From positions 1 through 64,000 of the forward strand of contig JASHOA010000030.1 in the NCBI GenBank assembly GCA_030041375.1: a stretch of DNA of 64,000 nucleotides, given 5' to 3'. Below, in pieces: positions 18,023-26,589 of this stretch. Every line of letters begins with the position of its first letter. The stretch's first letter is position 1. The notes under the pieces were generated by a model. It searched no databases and was not told the origin of the DNA. It saw nothing but the letters and a program-made list of their open reading frames with translations. The stretch is from Acetobacteraceae bacterium. Its GTDB lineage: Bacteria > Pseudomonadota > Alphaproteobacteria > Acetobacterales > Acetobacteraceae. Made by a program: the position numbers and the translations under genes.

Positions 18023-18883
18023 GTGCGCCGCCAGGCACCGCCGCGACGCCTGCGCTCCTTCCCCCCGGTTCGGAACGGGGCGGCGGAGCCGCTCGTGAGC
18101 TGCATCATGCCGACCTACGGCCGGCCCCAGTTCGCGCTCCAGGCCGTCCAGTATTTCCTCCGCCAGGACTATCCCAATCGCGAGCTTCTCGTCCTCGACG
18201 ACAGCGCCGACGATCTCTCCCCGATATTTCCTCGTGACTCCCGGATCCGCCATCTCCGCCTGCCGCGCCTTTCCATCGGCGCCAAGCGCAATCTCGGCTG
18301 CCGTCTCGCCGCCGGCGAGATCATCGCCCAGTGGGACGATGACGATTGGTACGGCCCCGGCCGCCTCTCCGCCCAGGTCCGCCCGCTGCTCGAAGGTCGC
18401 GCCGAGATCACCGGTCTCAAGGGCACCCTGATATTCGACCTTGCCGGCTGGCAGGCCTGGGCCTGCACACCTCGCCTGCACCGGATGATGTACCGCCACG
18501 ACGTGCATGGCGGCACGCTGGTCTTCTTCCGCTGGTGCTGGGAGCAGCTCGCCTGCTACCCCAATCGCTCGCTGGCCGAAGATGCGCGCTTCCTCACCCG
18601 CCTCGTCCGCGCCGGCGCCAGGCTCGAGCGCATCGAGGACGAGGGCCTCTTCATCTATATCCGCCACCGCAGCAACACCTGGTCCTTCCGCTGCGGCCGC
18701 TTCATCGATCCGGGCGGCTGGCGGAGCGTCGCAATCCTGCCTCTGCCCGCCGAAGACCGCCGCTTCTACCTCACCCGCGCCGCCGCCTCGGCCGCAGCCC
18801 GTTCCGAGCCGCTCCGGCTCACACCGGCCTTCCTGCGCCAGACCGTCATCCGGATGATGGCCGCCGAGCCCGACCGCAGCTGA
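18023..18883 (+). CDS. Family 2 glycosyltransferase
   Basis: This GT-A fold protein of about 286 residues has the N-terminal strand LVSCIMPTYGRP, the GAKRNLGCRLAAGEI segment and an acidic metal/nucleotide-sugar motif QWDDDDWYGPGRL in place of the usual DxD. It lacks membrane helices, so it probably acts in the cytoplasm or at the membrane face. Acceptor and sugar are unknown. The start is uncertain: GTG 18023 lies just after the aminotransferase stop, while GTG 18095 has the better ribosome site (GGCGGAG) and begins directly at the first strand. Confidence 0.75.
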   Translation: MRRQAPPRRLRSFPPVRNGAAEPLVSCIMPTYGRPQFALQAVQYFLRQDYPNRELLVLDDSADDLSPIFPRDSRIRHLRLPRLSIGAKRNLGCRLAAGEIIAQWDDDDWYGPGRLSAQVRPLLEGRAEITGLKGTLIFDLAGWQAWACTPRLHRMMYRHDVHGGTLVFFRWCWEQLACYPNRSLAEDARFLTRLVRAGARLERIEDEGLFIYIRHRSNTWSFRCGRFIDPGGWRSVAILPLPAEDRRFYLTRAAASAAARSEPLRLTPAFLRQTVIRMMAAEPDRS

Positions 18884-18996
18884 ACTTTTGCCCTCAGCGT
18901 CGGCGCGCGGCGCAATCGGGCCTTCGTCGCGAAACGAATCCGGCTAAATTGGCACCAACAACGAACGCCGCCACCGGCGCGAGGGAGGACACGCGA

Positions 18997-19557
18997 ATGA
19001 ACGCACGATCGAAATGCGCAACCATGACGGCCTTGACCGGCGCCGTTGCAATCCTGCTTGGCGTCTGCATCCGCCCGGCCCTGGCCGAAAGCCCCGAGGT
19101 GGCCCGCGGCCGATATCTCGTCACCGTAATCGGTTGCAGCGACTGCCATACCCCAGGCGGGCTTCTCGGCCGGCCCGACATGACGCGGTTCCTGGGCGGC
19201 TCTGACGTCGGCTTTGCGATTCCGGGGCTCGGTATTTTCGTCGCCCCCAATCTCACACCCGATCCCGCAACCGGGCTCGGAAAATGGACCGAAAAAGAGA
19301 TCGTGACCGCGCTGACCACGGGCGTCAGGCCCGGCGGGCGGATCCTGGCCCCGATCATGCCTTGGAGTTCTTTCGCCCACCTCACACCCGGGGACGCCAT
19401 GGCGATCGCCGCCTACCTCAAGAGCCTGCCGCCGGTCGTGCATCAGGTTCCCGGGCCGTTCGGGCCGAAACAGGTGGCAACCGTTCCGGTGGAAGCGGTC
19501 ATCCCCGGCACCCTCTACGCGACCCTGCCCCCACCCCCCGCATCCGCCTCCCAGTAA
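18997..19557 (+). CDS. Periplasmic monohaem c-type cytochrome
   Basis: This 186-residue exported cytochrome c has a signal peptide (TGAVAILLGVCIRPALA). One haem-binding CSDCH is at 47-51 and a probable axial Met is in PIMPWSSFAHL. The segments RGRYLVTVIGCSDCHTPGG and YLKSLPPVVH are typical of small cytochromes paired with periplasmic dehydrogenases. It would shuttle electrons to the respiratory chain. No dehydrogenase is adjacent, although a PQQ enzyme lies at 32 kb. The start is set by GAGGGAGGA upstream of ATG 18997; a longer open frame upstream is a shadow of the glycosyltransferase. Confidence 0.88.
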   Translation: MNARSKCATMTALTGAVAILLGVCIRPALAESPEVARGRYLVTVIGCSDCHTPGGLLGRPDMTRFLGGSDVGFAIPGLGIFVAPNLTPDPATGLGKWTEKEIVTALTTGVRPGGRILAPIMPWSSFAHLTPGDAMAIAAYLKSLPPVVHQVPGPFGPKQVATVPVEAVIPGTLYATLPPPPASASQ

Positions 19558-19661
19558 CCGCCTCACCGTTACCGTCCGGCGCCCGCCGGCGCGCACGTCC
19601 GCCGGCCTTGCCAGCCTCCGATGCCGCGGCTTCACTCACGCGCCAGGCAACGGATGCACGC

Positions 19662-21746
19662 ATGACTAGGGCTCGCCTCGCCGTCGATATCGGCGGCACC
19701 TTTACCGATCTCGCCCTCGAACATCAGGGACGTCGCACCACTCTCAAGGTCCTGACGACACCGGCCGCTCCCGAGCAAGGCGTGCTCACCGCCGTCAGCG
19801 CCATTCTCTCCGAGGCGTCTCTCCCAGCCTCCGCCATCGGGCTCGTGATCCATGGCACCACGCTTGCCACCAATGCGATCATCGAGCGCAAAGGTGCGCG
19901 CACCGCGCTTCTGACCACCGCTGGCTTCCGCGACGTCCTCGCGATGCGCAATGAAAGCCGTTACGATCAGTACGATCTCAATCTCGTCCTGCCCGAGCCG
20001 CTGGTGCCGCGCCACCTCCGGCTCGCCATCCCCGAGCGGATCGACAATACCGGCGCCGTGCTGGCCCCGCTCGATGAAGCCGCCGTGCATGCCCTTCTGC
20101 CCGCCCTCGCGCGCGAGCAGGTGGAAAGTCTCGCCATCGGCTTCCTGCACTCCTTCCTCAACCCCGCGCATGAGGCGCGCGTGCGCGACATCATCGCCGC
20201 TGAGCGCCCCGACCTCCCGATCTCGCTCTCCTCCGAGGTCTCGCCCGAAATGCGGGAGTGGGAGCGGTTCTCGACCACCGTCGCCAACGCCTACGTGCAG
20301 CCTTTGATGGCGCGCTACCTCCGCCGCCTCGAATCCGAACTTCGCGCACTCGGCCTCACGGCGCCGCTCTTCCTGATGCTCTCCGGCGGCGGCCTCACCA
20401 CCATCGACACCGCCTGCCGCTTCCCGATCCGCCTCGTCGAGTCCGGACCCGCCGGCGGCGCCATCTTTGCCGCCCACATCGCGCGCGCCTCCGCACTTCC
20501 GCGCGTGCTCTCCTTCGACATGGGCGGCACGACTGCAAAAATCTGCCTGATCGACGATTTCCAGCCCCAGACCGCCAAAAGCTTCGAGGTGGCGCGCGTC
20601 GGCCGTTTCCGCAAAGGCTCCGGCATGCCGCTCTCCATTCCGGTCATCGAAATGGTCGAAATCGGCGCCGGCGGCGGCAGCCTCGCGCGCGTCGATGCCA
20701 TGGGCCGCATCGCCGTCGGGCCGGAAAGCGCCGGCGCCGATCCCGGCCCGGCCTGCTACGCCCGTGGCGGCCTCGCCCCGGCCGTTACCGATGCGAATCT
20801 TCTCCTCGGCCGCTACGACCCGGCCCACTTCGCCGCCGGCAAGCTGCCGCTCGATCGCCCCGCCGCCGTTGCCGCGCTCGAGCGCGCAATCGCCCGCCCC
20901 CTCGGACTCTCACCCGAAATGGCCGCGCTCGGCATCGTCGAAATGGTGGACGAGACGATGGCGAATGCCGCCCGCGTACACGCCGCCGAATCCGGCAAGA
21001 CCTACACCGGCCGTACCCTGATCGCCTTCGGCGGCGGCGGCCCGGTGCATGCCTGCCGGCTCGCCGAGAAGCTCGGCATCCGTCGCGTGCTGGTGCCAAG
21101 CGGCGCCGGCGTCGGCAGCGCGATCGGATTCCTCGAAGCGCCGGTCGCCTACGAACTCGTCCAGAGCCTCTATCAGCGCATCGGCGCCTTCGATGTCGCC
21201 GCCGTCAGTGACCTGCTCGGCGCCATGGCGGCCGAGGCCCGCTCGCTCGTCGCCGCCGCCAGCCCCGCCACGCCCACCGTCGAAAACCGGATCGCCTTTA
21301 TGCGCTATGTCGGGCAAGGCCACGAAATCCGCGTGCCGCTGCCCGCCCGCCGCCTCGATGAGAACGACATCGGCACCATCCGGGCCGCCTACGAAGCCGC
21401 TTATACCCGCTTCTACGATCGCCCCGTGCCCGGCTCCGACATCGAGGTGCTGAGCTTCTCCGTGCTGGTCGCGACCGTTCCCCGATCCGGGGCGGTATCG
21501 GAACAATGTCCCACCGCTGCGGTCGAATCCCAGCCCGGAGGCGCACGCACCCAGCGCGTGCGCGACAGTGCCACCGGCGAAGTGGCCGACTGGGCCGTTT
21601 TCTTTCGCACCACACTCCTTCCCGGCCGGCGCATCACCGGCCCGGCCATCATCGCCGAAGACGAGACCTCGACCCTCGTCTCCTCCGGCTGGAGTGCCGT
21701 GCTCGACAAGTCCGGCTATCTTCTGCTCGACAAGGACGGCTTCTGA
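19662..21746 (+). CDS. Hydantoinase/oxoprolinase A-subunit family protein (HyuA-like)
   Basis: This 694-residue ATP-dependent subunit belongs to the N-methylhydantoinase / 5-oxoprolinase / acetone carboxylase group. It has an ASKHA-like N-terminus (LAVDIGGTFTDLALEHQG), HGTTLATNAIIERKGA, LSFDMGGTTAKICLID and GAGGGSLARVD, all hallmarks of the A subunit. It acts as a heteromer with the B subunit encoded next, hydrolysing ATP to open a cyclic amide or activate a carbonyl. The exact substrate cannot be decided. The stop codon overlaps the next start (TGATG), so the two are coupled. ATG 19662 has no strong ribosome site. Confidence 0.88.
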   Translation: MTRARLAVDIGGTFTDLALEHQGRRTTLKVLTTPAAPEQGVLTAVSAILSEASLPASAIGLVIHGTTLATNAIIERKGARTALLTTAGFRDVLAMRNESRYDQYDLNLVLPEPLVPRHLRLAIPERIDNTGAVLAPLDEAAVHALLPALAREQVESLAIGFLHSFLNPAHEARVRDIIAAERPDLPISLSSEVSPEMREWERFSTTVANAYVQPLMARYLRRLESELRALGLTAPLFLMLSGGGLTTIDTACRFPIRLVESGPAGGAIFAAHIARASALPRVLSFDMGGTTAKICLIDDFQPQTAKSFEVARVGRFRKGSGMPLSIPVIEMVEIGAGGGSLARVDAMGRIAVGPESAGADPGPACYARGGLAPAVTDANLLLGRYDPAHFAAGKLPLDRPAAVAALERAIARPLGLSPEMAALGIVEMVDETMANAARVHAAESGKTYTGRTLIAFGGGGPVHACRLAEKLGIRRVLVPSGAGVGSAIGFLEAPVAYELVQSLYQRIGAFDVAAVSDLLGAMAAEARSLVAAASPATPTVENRIAFMRYVGQGHEIRVPLPARRLDENDIGTIRAAYEAAYTRFYDRPVPGSDIEVLSFSVLVATVPRSGAVSEQCPTAAVESQPGGARTQRVRDSATGEVADWAVFFRTTLLPGRRITGPAIIAEDETSTLVSSGWSAVLDKSGYLLLDKDGF

Positions 21747-23479
21747 TGTCGCAACAATCGGCCGAACTCGCCGGGATCCACCGCCAGGTGATGTGGAATC
21801 GCCTTATCGCCGTCGTCGAGGAGCAGGCGCAGACGATGATCCGCACCGCCTTCTCCACCACCGTGCGCGAGGCAGGCGACCTCTCGGCCGGGATCTTCGA
21901 TCTCGAAGGGCGGATGATGGCCCAGGCCGTCACCGGCACGCCCGGCCACGTCAACTCGATGATGGAGAGTGTCGGCCATTTCCTCCGGAAATATCCAGCC
22001 GCCACGATGCAGAAGGGCGATCATTTCATCACCAACGATCCCTGGCTCGGCACCGGCCACCTGCATGATCTCACCGTCGTGACGCCGGCCTTTCATCGCG
22101 AACGGATGGTCGGGCTGTTCGCCAACACCGCCCACGTGATCGATGTCGGTGGGCTCGGCATGGGTCCCGAAGGCCGCTCCGTCTTCGAAGAAGGTCTCTA
22201 TATTCCCATCATCCGCTGCTTCGCCCAGGGCCGCCCGAACGAGACCTTCTTCGACTTCATTCGCGCCGGCACCAGGCTTCCGGTCGAACTCGAGGGCGAC
22301 ATCTATTCCCTCTGCGCCTGCAACGATGCCGGCATCCGCCGCCTGGTCGAGATGATGGACGAATTCCATCTCGACGATCTGGCCCCGCTCGCCCGCTTCA
22401 TTTTCGAGAACTCGCTCCGCGCCACCCGCTCCGAGATCGCACGCCTGCCTCCCGGCCGCTTTGCCGCGGAGATCCGCTCCGACGGCTATGACGAGGAGAT
22501 CACCCTCAGAGCGGCGATGACGATCGGCGACGATGAGATCACCGTCGATTATGACGGCACATCGCCCTGCTCGATCCGCGGCATCAACGTGCCCGCAGCC
22601 TATACGCGCGCCTACTCCTGCTTCGGCATCAAGGTCGTGGTCGCTCCGGAGATCCCCAACAACTGGGCAAGCCTCGCCCCGTTCCGCATCAAAATTCCCG
22701 AAAACTGCATCCTCGATGCCAGGCACCCCGCACCGGTTTCCGTGCGCCATGTCATCGGGCATCTCCTGCCGGATCTCATGATGGGCTGCCTCTACCAGGC
22801 GGTTCCCGACCGCGTGACGGCCGAAGGCGCCTCTTGCCTCTGGAATCCGCCGCTGCGCGGTGGTTCCTCGGTCTCCGGTCCGCCGCGCGGCAATCGCCTG
22901 GCACTGCCGGATTTCGAAATCATCACCTTCAATTCGGGCGGCACCGGCGCCCGCCCCGGCCGCGACGGGCTCGACGCAACCGCCTTTCCCTCCGGCGTCC
23001 GCACCATGCCCGTCGAAGCAACCGAGAATGTCGCCCCGATCGTGTTCTGGCAGAAGGAACTCAGGCCCGACTCTGCCGGCGCCGGCCTGACCCGCGGCGG
23101 ATGCGGCCAGATCATGGAGATCGGTGCCAAGGGCGATCTCGAATTTGCCTGCAACGCCATCTTCGATCGCGTCCAGAACCCGCCAAAAGGCCGCGCCGGC
23201 GGCAAGCCAGGCGCCGCCGGCCGCGTGGCGCTGAAGTCGGGCCAGGTCCTGCGCACCAAGGGCTTCCAGATCATTCCCGACGGCGATCGTCTGATCCTCG
23301 AGCTGCCGGGCGGCGGCGGCATGGGCGATCCTGCTGCGCGCGACCCCGCCGCCGTCGCCCGCGACGTGCGCGACGGCCTCGTCTCACGCGAAGCCGCCCG
23401 TGATCTCTACAAAGTCGTGCTCAGCCCGGACGGAGCACCGGATCGGGAGGCCACCGCCGCACTCCGCGCCCGCAAGTGA
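21746..23479 (+). CDS. Hydantoinase/oxoprolinase B-subunit family protein (HyuB-like)
   Basis: This 577-residue partner of the preceding A subunit shows AVVEEQAQTMIRTAFSTTVRE, ITNDPWLGTGHLHDLTVV, a Gly-rich GTGARPGRDGLDATAF and the closing ELPGGGGMGDPAARDP, all standard HyuB blocks. Together the pair is probably an ATP-dependent cyclic-amide hydrolase, for example N-methylhydantoinase, or a related carboxylase missing its small subunit. No third (gamma) subunit is seen, which argues against acetone carboxylase. It begins by overlap with the A gene and converges on the phosphoesterase gene 22 bp downstream. Confidence 0.88.
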   Translation: MSQQSAELAGIHRQVMWNRLIAVVEEQAQTMIRTAFSTTVREAGDLSAGIFDLEGRMMAQAVTGTPGHVNSMMESVGHFLRKYPAATMQKGDHFITNDPWLGTGHLHDLTVVTPAFHRERMVGLFANTAHVIDVGGLGMGPEGRSVFEEGLYIPIIRCFAQGRPNETFFDFIRAGTRLPVELEGDIYSLCACNDAGIRRLVEMMDEFHLDDLAPLARFIFENSLRATRSEIARLPPGRFAAEIRSDGYDEEITLRAAMTIGDDEITVDYDGTSPCSIRGINVPAAYTRAYSCFGIKVVVAPEIPNNWASLAPFRIKIPENCILDARHPAPVSVRHVIGHLLPDLMMGCLYQAVPDRVTAEGASCLWNPPLRGGSSVSGPPRGNRLALPDFEIITFNSGGTGARPGRDGLDATAFPSGVRTMPVEATENVAPIVFWQKELRPDSAGAGLTRGGCGQIMEIGAKGDLEFACNAIFDRVQNPPKGRAGGKPGAAGRVALKSGQVLRTKGFQIIPDGDRLILELPGGGGMGDPAARDPAAVARDVRDGLVSREAARDLYKVVLSPDGAPDREATAALRARK

Positions 23480-23501
23480 TGCCGGGCGCGGAGGCCGCCG
23501 T

Positions 23502-25193
23502 TTACTGCCCGGAGGATGCCTCGCCCGTCACCGGATCGAGCATGACCGCCGGCGTCTTCCCCCCGCTCGACGTGAAGTCGAACATGTCCATGATCGATCC
23601 TGCCGTGGCGTCGAACGAGCCCTCGCCCAATCGCTTGCCGTCAAGCCAGTTGTCCTCGATGAAGCGCACCACCGAAGCCTGGTCGATCTCGGAGTGACTC
23701 ACGTAGTTGGGCTTGGCCCAGGGCGAGATCACCAGGAACGGAAGCCTCGGCCCAAGCCCGCAGCGCCCGTTCACCGGCTGCCCGCTGATGCCCGGTAGCG
23801 GCGTGCCGAAGCCGCACTTGCCAGGTCCATCGAGCTGGTCCGCCACCTTGTCGTAGGAAGGATTGGTCGGCGCGGTGAAGCCATGGTCGTACCAGCCATC
23901 CGAATCATCGTACGTGATGATGATGGCGGTATCCTTCCAGCCCGGCTGCTGCATGATGAAGTTGACGAGGTTCACGATCCCTCTCTGTTCATCGAGTGGG
24001 TCGGAGTAGCCGGGATGCGCATCCTGATAGCCAGGCAGCTTGATGAACGACACGGCAGGAAAATTGCCCGCCTTCACCGCATCGTAAAAATCGTTGAGCC
24101 CGTATTCGTGATTCGCCGGATCGCGCGTCCCGTCAGGCGCGAAGCTGTACCCGACATCCGCCGGCGAACGGGGCCTCGCATGCGTCGGGTTGGCGGTCGA
24201 AGCATAATACTGGAACCAGTTGTGATGCGGAATATAGTCCTTGATCGCCTTCTTCACCACCGTGGAATAGGTCGAGCGGTCGCATCCGGTGGTGCCGTTG
24301 GCGTTCTTCGTCTCGAGGTTGAAGCCACCCATGAAGCCGCCCCAGGTGATGTCTGCTTCATTCAGGAGATCGCCGATATTGTCGCCACCCATCATCACCA
24401 GGTTCGCTCGCGTGGAGCAGGGATCGTGACCGGGATCGAGATCCCCGAGCATCGTCAGTCCGCCGATCCCGTTTTCCGTGTAGGCAACGCCCGCCTTCGC
24501 CTTCTCGGTCTTGGTCTTGCCGACGAACCGCTGGCCGTTGGTCTGGCCGGACACCACTTCCAGCGCGCCCGGTGTCGACGGGCCGTAGGTATTCCCGTGC
24601 GCATTGTCGCTCATCGCGAAATGCTGTGCGTAATTCCAGAGCGCGGTCACCGTGTTGCCGTCGTAATAACCCATCACCAGGCCTGTCGTGCCAAGCACGC
24701 CCTTGCCGCCCGGATCGCCGTGCCCGGTATATTTCGGAAAGAGATCGGCCTTGCCATGGTCATAGGCAAGCTGCTCGGGCGTGTAGGAGTGGTCCTGGTC
24801 GGCGGTTGCCGCCTCGCTGCGATCCAGCCGGAACGGATTGGCCGCACCTGCGCCGTTCGCCGGATTGGTGAAATTCGGATTGTTGGTCATCAGGTGCGCA
24901 GTCACGAGGTTGCTGACCCACGGCGTGTCGGGCGCCGCCGTGAAGGCCGGCTCGCCCGGCGGATTGGTGGCCGTCGGATAGGTCGCAAAATAATGGTCGA
25001 ACGAGACGTTCTCATTGTAGATCACCACCAGGTGCTTGATCGGCGTCGCCGTCGTCACGGCCGCACCCGGCCCGATGCTGGCCGGCGCCGCCGCCCCGCC
25101 CGCCGGCTGCGCGGGAAGCGGTCCCGCATAGCCGATCAGGCCCGCAATCATCGCACTGGCCGCTCCGAGACAGAGCATTCTCTTGCGTGTCAT
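23502..25193 (-). CDS. Secreted phospholipase C / acid phosphatase-type phosphoesterase
   Basis: This 563-residue exported phosphoesterase of the alkaline-phosphatase-like clan (PF04185) has a signal peptide (LGAASAMIAGLIGYAGPLPA). The metal site VVIYNENVSFDHYFATYP resembles the N-E-x-SFD motif of bacterial phospholipases C and AcpA-type acid phosphatases. Later metal-ligand regions are SDNAHGNTYGPSTPG, ITYDDSDGWYDH and PFLVISPWAKPNYVSH. It would release phosphate from lipids or phosphomonoesters outside the cytoplasmic membrane. ATG 25193 is preceded by GGAGAG. Phosphate-starvation control is plausible, but no Pho box was identified. Confidence 0.87.
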   Translation of the reverse strand: MTRKRMLCLGAASAMIAGLIGYAGPLPAQPAGGAAAPASIGPGAAVTTATPIKHLVVIYNENVSFDHYFATYPTATNPPGEPAFTAAPDTPWVSNLVTAHLMTNNPNFTNPANGAGAANPFRLDRSEAATADQDHSYTPEQLAYDHGKADLFPKYTGHGDPGGKGVLGTTGLVMGYYDGNTVTALWNYAQHFAMSDNAHGNTYGPSTPGALEVVSGQTNGQRFVGKTKTEKAKAGVAYTENGIGGLTMLGDLDPGHDPCSTRANLVMMGGDNIGDLLNEADITWGGFMGGFNLETKNANGTTGCDRSTYSTVVKKAIKDYIPHHNWFQYYASTANPTHARPRSPADVGYSFAPDGTRDPANHEYGLNDFYDAVKAGNFPAVSFIKLPGYQDAHPGYSDPLDEQRGIVNLVNFIMQQPGWKDTAIIITYDDSDGWYDHGFTAPTNPSYDKVADQLDGPGKCGFGTPLPGISGQPVNGRCGLGPRLPFLVISPWAKPNYVSHSEIDQASVVRFIEDNWLDGKRLGEGSFDATAGSIMDMFDFTSSGGKTPAVMLDPVTGEASSGQ

Positions 25194-25313
25194 AGGCTTT
25201 CTCTCCTCTCAACGGGCAGCACGACAGGTTGCCGCTTCCAACTCGGCCTGGCCGGTCGGCCGGCGAGCCATGCTGGATCGCGTCGGATTCCGCGTAAACC
25301 GCCCTGGTCCGCT

Positions 25314-25420
25314 CCAGCCCGCGACCGCCCGAGGCGGACCCGTCGGAGGGCGTGAATCGCGGGCTCAGACAATGTCCTCGACCCTTGTCGGACGGCCCGG
25401 TCAGACCGACAAGGGTCCAG
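25314..25420 (+). repeat. 107-bp palindromic repeat, diverged copy 3 (family A)
   Basis: This copy has the same length as the others but is diverged, bounded by CCAG rather than CTAG at both ends. The second stem reads CCCTTGTCGG pairing with CCGACAAGGG, where copies 1 and 2 have CCCGTGTCGG with CCGACACGGG: a compensatory G-C to T-A change. It lies between the divergent starts of the phosphoesterase and P1 peptidase genes. Confidence 0.85.
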
Positions 25421-25511
25421 GCGTGAATGTTCAAGGAATTTCCTTCTGTTCGGAGCGGGCACCTGATGCACCGCAACACCACCATTCACCGTCCATCGGA
25501 GGATCGCTGCC

Positions 25512-26585
25512 ATGGCGCATGCGCGATTGCGTGATCTCGGCCTTTCCACGGGTTCTCTTCCCACCGGGCAGTGGAACGCCATCACCGATGTCGCCGGCGT
25601 TGCCGTCGGCTACGCAACCATCGCGACCGACGAACCCCTCTCTCTGCGCACCGGCATCACGGCGATCTGGCCGCGCGGACCCGCAATCTGGACCGACGCG
25701 GTATTCGCCGGATTCCATTCCTTCAACGGCAACGGCGAGATGACCGGCCTCCCATGGATCGAGGAGCAGGGGCTGATCGGCGCTCCCGTCGCGATCACCA
25801 ATACCTTCTCGGTCGGGATCGTGCGCGATGCCATCGCCGCCCTCGCCGTCCGCGCCGGTGCACCGCAGCGCTTCCATCTGCCGGTCGTCGCGGAAACCTA
25901 TGACGGCTGGCTGAGCGAAAGCGAAACCTTCCCGATCACCACCGCCCACGCATTCGCCGCGCTGGACGAAGCGCGTTCGGGTCCGCTCGCCGAGGGCAAT
26001 GTCGGTGGCGGCACCGGCATGATCTGCCATCAGTTCAAGGGCGGCACCGGTACCGCTTCCCGCCTCGTCGAAGACAAAGGCGAAAGCTTCGTCGTCGGCG
26101 CCCTCGTGCAGGCCAACTACGGGGCGCGGGAGATGCTGCGCGTGGACGGCGTTCCTGTCGGGCGGGAGATCGGCCCGGATCTCGTTCCGCTTCCTCGGCC
26201 CCAAAGCGATGCCGGCTCCATCATCGTCGTGCTGGCAACCGATGCACCGCTGTTGCCGATCCAGTGCAAGAGGCTCGCGCGCCGCGCCACGACCGGCCTT
26301 GCCTGGGCCGGCGGTCTCGGCGCCAACGGCAGCGGCGACATCTTCCTTGCCTTCTCGACCGCCAACCACATCCGCATCGGCGAACCCGCAACCGAGGTCG
26401 GGATGCTGGCTCCCGAGCGGATGACAAATCTCTTTCAGGCCGCGGCCGAGGCAACCGAGGAGGCGATCCTGAATGCCCTCACCGCCGCCGAGACGATGAC
26501 CGGCCGCCAAGGTCGCACCGTGTACGCCCTGCCGCACGACCGCCTCATTGAAGTCATGCGCCGCTTCCGCCCACCGCTCGGGTGA
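25512..26585 (+). CDS. P1-family (DmpA-type) self-processing aminopeptidase
   Basis: This 357-residue Ntn-like hydrolase resembles L-aminopeptidase D-Ala-esterase/amidase (DmpA) and BapA beta-peptidases. Family features are NAITDVAGVAVGY, GEMTGLPWIEEQG, ITNTFSVGIVRDA and GGGTGM. The presumed autocleavage site is GSIIVVLATDAPL, which would expose S236 as the N-terminal nucleophile of the small subunit. Substrates could be short peptides, beta-peptides or D-amino-acid amides. ATG 25512 follows CGGAGGATCG. It stands between a family A repeat and a converging aldehyde dehydrogenase gene (4-bp gap). Confidence 0.9.
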   Translation: MAHARLRDLGLSTGSLPTGQWNAITDVAGVAVGYATIATDEPLSLRTGITAIWPRGPAIWTDAVFAGFHSFNGNGEMTGLPWIEEQGLIGAPVAITNTFSVGIVRDAIAALAVRAGAPQRFHLPVVAETYDGWLSESETFPITTAHAFAALDEARSGPLAEGNVGGGTGMICHQFKGGTGTASRLVEDKGESFVVGALVQANYGAREMLRVDGVPVGREIGPDLVPLPRPQSDAGSIIVVLATDAPLLPIQCKRLARRATTGLAWAGGLGANGSGDIFLAFSTANHIRIGEPATEVGMLAPERMTNLFQAAAEATEEAILNALTAAETMTGRQGRTVYALPHDRLIEVMRRFRPPLG

Positions 26586-26589
26586 GCCG

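Noticed and set aside
16672-18108. Minus-strand frame of over 470 codons across the aminotransferase gene
   Set aside because: It mirrors the codons of the PLP enzyme and has no conserved motif or ribosome site.
19662-23479. Acetone or acetophenone carboxylase
   Set aside because: The A and B subunits fit the broader family, but no third subunit gene is present, so the hydantoinase/oxoprolinase label is safer.
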